Source: Pelotomaculum terephthalicicum JT
Lineage (GTDB): Bacteria > Bacillota > Desulfotomaculia > Desulfotomaculales > Pelotomaculaceae
Direction of reading: 5' to 3'
Assembly (NCBI RefSeq): GCF_022410535.1
Contig: NZ_JAKNBL010000007.1
Location: 1-64,000, forward strand
DNA: 64,000 nt
The notes under the pieces were generated by a model that was not told where the DNA came from, did no database searches, and saw only the letters and a program-made list of their open reading frames with translations. The position numbers and the translations under genes are program-made. Positions 63,314 through 64,000 of this stretch are shown piece by piece (positions within the stretch are counted from its first letter, which is position 1; every line of letters begins with the position of its first letter).

Positions 63314-64000
63314 TTATAAAATATACCGACTCAAATCCTCATTCTTAACCACATCAACCAATTTTTCTACAACTTGTTCACGACCTATTTCAATTATTTT
63401 ATTACTGAGCTCAGGCGCTTCAAAAGACAGATCTTCCAAAAGCTTTTCCAAGATTGTATGCAAGCGGCGAGCTCCAATATTCTCTGTTTGTTCATTAACA
63501 GTATAAGCTATTTTTGCGATTTCTTCAAGTGAATTTTTTGAAAATTTAACCGACAATCCTTCTGTGGCCAATAATTCGGTATACTGCTTAATCAGCGCGT
63601 TCCTGGGCTCTGTCAAAATCTGTTGAAAATCCTCACAGGTGAGGTTCTCAAGTTCAACACGGATCGGGAAACGTCCCTGAAGTTCCGGAATCAAATCTGA
63701 CGGCTTGGAAATATGAAAGGCCCCTGCGGCAATAAATAAAATGTGGTCGGTTTTAACCGGACCGTACTTTGTTACAACAGTTGAGCCTTCAACAATCGGC
63801 AGGATATCACGCTGCACTCCGCCTCTGGATACATCCGGGCCATATCCTTCCCGTCCGGCGATTTTATCAATCTCGTCCAGGAAAACGATACCATCTTCTT
63901 CTACCCGTCTTATTGATTCTGACGTAACTTCATCCATGTCAATCAATCTTTGTGCTTCCTGCTGCACCAGGATCTTTCTGGCGTCCCCCACGGTTACTTT
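63314..64000 (-). CDS. hslU: HslU (ClpY) ATPase subunit, 5' end outside the window
   Basis: C-terminal 228 residues of HslU, the unfoldase of the HslUV protease. Visible are the Walker B region [12 protein letters not shown], sensor region [25 protein letters not shown], the sensor-2 [23 protein letters not shown] and the C-terminal DLSRYIL that docks into HslV. The reading frame is open to the window edge. Walker A must lie beyond it. Confidence 0.95.
   Translation of the reverse strand, partial: KVTVGDARKILVQQEAQRLIDMDEVTSESIRRVEEDGIVFLDEIDKIAGREGYGPDVSRGGVQRDILPIVEGSTVVTKYGPVKTDHILFIAAGAFHISKPSDLIPELQGRFPIRVELENLTCEDFQQILTEPRNALIKQYTELLATEGLSVKFSKNSLEEIAKIAYTVNEQTENIGARRLHTILEKLLEDLSFEAPELSNKIIEIGREQVVEKLVDVVKNEDLSRYIL

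Overview
The window looks like chromosomal DNA of an anaerobic, endospore-forming Firmicute of the Desulfotomaculum/Pelotomaculum type (class Clostridia). This is inferred from gene content: dipicolinate synthase dpaAB, YlmC and YtvI-like sporulation proteins, CodY, 2-hydroxyacyl-CoA dehydratase enzymes and their activases, and a c-di-GMP-I riboswitch. Gene order matches the usual Firmicute housekeeping blocks. The genus is a guess. No rRNA, tRNA, CRISPR array, complete insertion sequence or prophage was seen.

Region 1 (1-14.6 kb) is accessory metabolism. After an iron-sulfur flavoprotein and an Asp23 protein, a long leftward gene set runs from an MFS acid permease (12441) through two SDR dehydrogenases, an acyl-CoA dehydrogenase, a class III CoA-transferase, an acyl-CoA ligase, a decayed SDR, and both subunits and the activase of a 2-hydroxyacyl-CoA dehydratase (1579). 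A near-consensus sigma-54 promoter precedes the permease. The divergent neighbour is a sigma-54 activator with two CBS domains. Together they suggest a regulated pathway that imports an organic acid, activates it to its CoA ester, and dehydrates and reduces (or oxidises) it.

Region 2 (14.6-22.6 kb) holds galT-glgA, a thiamine-binding-type protein, minC, a Nudix ADP-ribose pyrophosphatase and a three-gene set (two DUF2229-type proteins plus an activase) that looks like a split version of a large dehydratase/activase-like protein. A decayed PAS-kinase fragment follows.

Region 3 (22.6-25.2 kb) encodes three exported proteins: a DUF916-like, membrane-anchored protein and two related small beta-rich secreted proteins. 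They lie behind a promoter, a c-di-GMP-I riboswitch and a terminator. The DUF916-like gene has a homopolymer frameshift inside its signal peptide.

Region 4 (25.2-36.3 kb) contains RNase J and the lysine/dipicolinate genes dapB-dpaA-dpaB-asd-dapG-dapA, a ClpP/SppA-like protease with a small partner, a perfect 33-bp inverted repeat, ylmC and dut.

Region 5 (36.3-64 kb) is the conserved leftward translation and envelope block: M16 peptidase, pnp, rpsO, ribF, truB, nrnA, rbfA, infB, rnpM, nusA, rimP, a glycosyltransferase, proS, ispG, rseP, dxr, a YtvI-like permease, cdsA, uppS, ferredoxin, frr, pyrH, tsf, rpsB, codY and a 5'-truncated hslU. A dispersed palindromic repeat family of seven copies sits in the gaps of regions 4 and 5.
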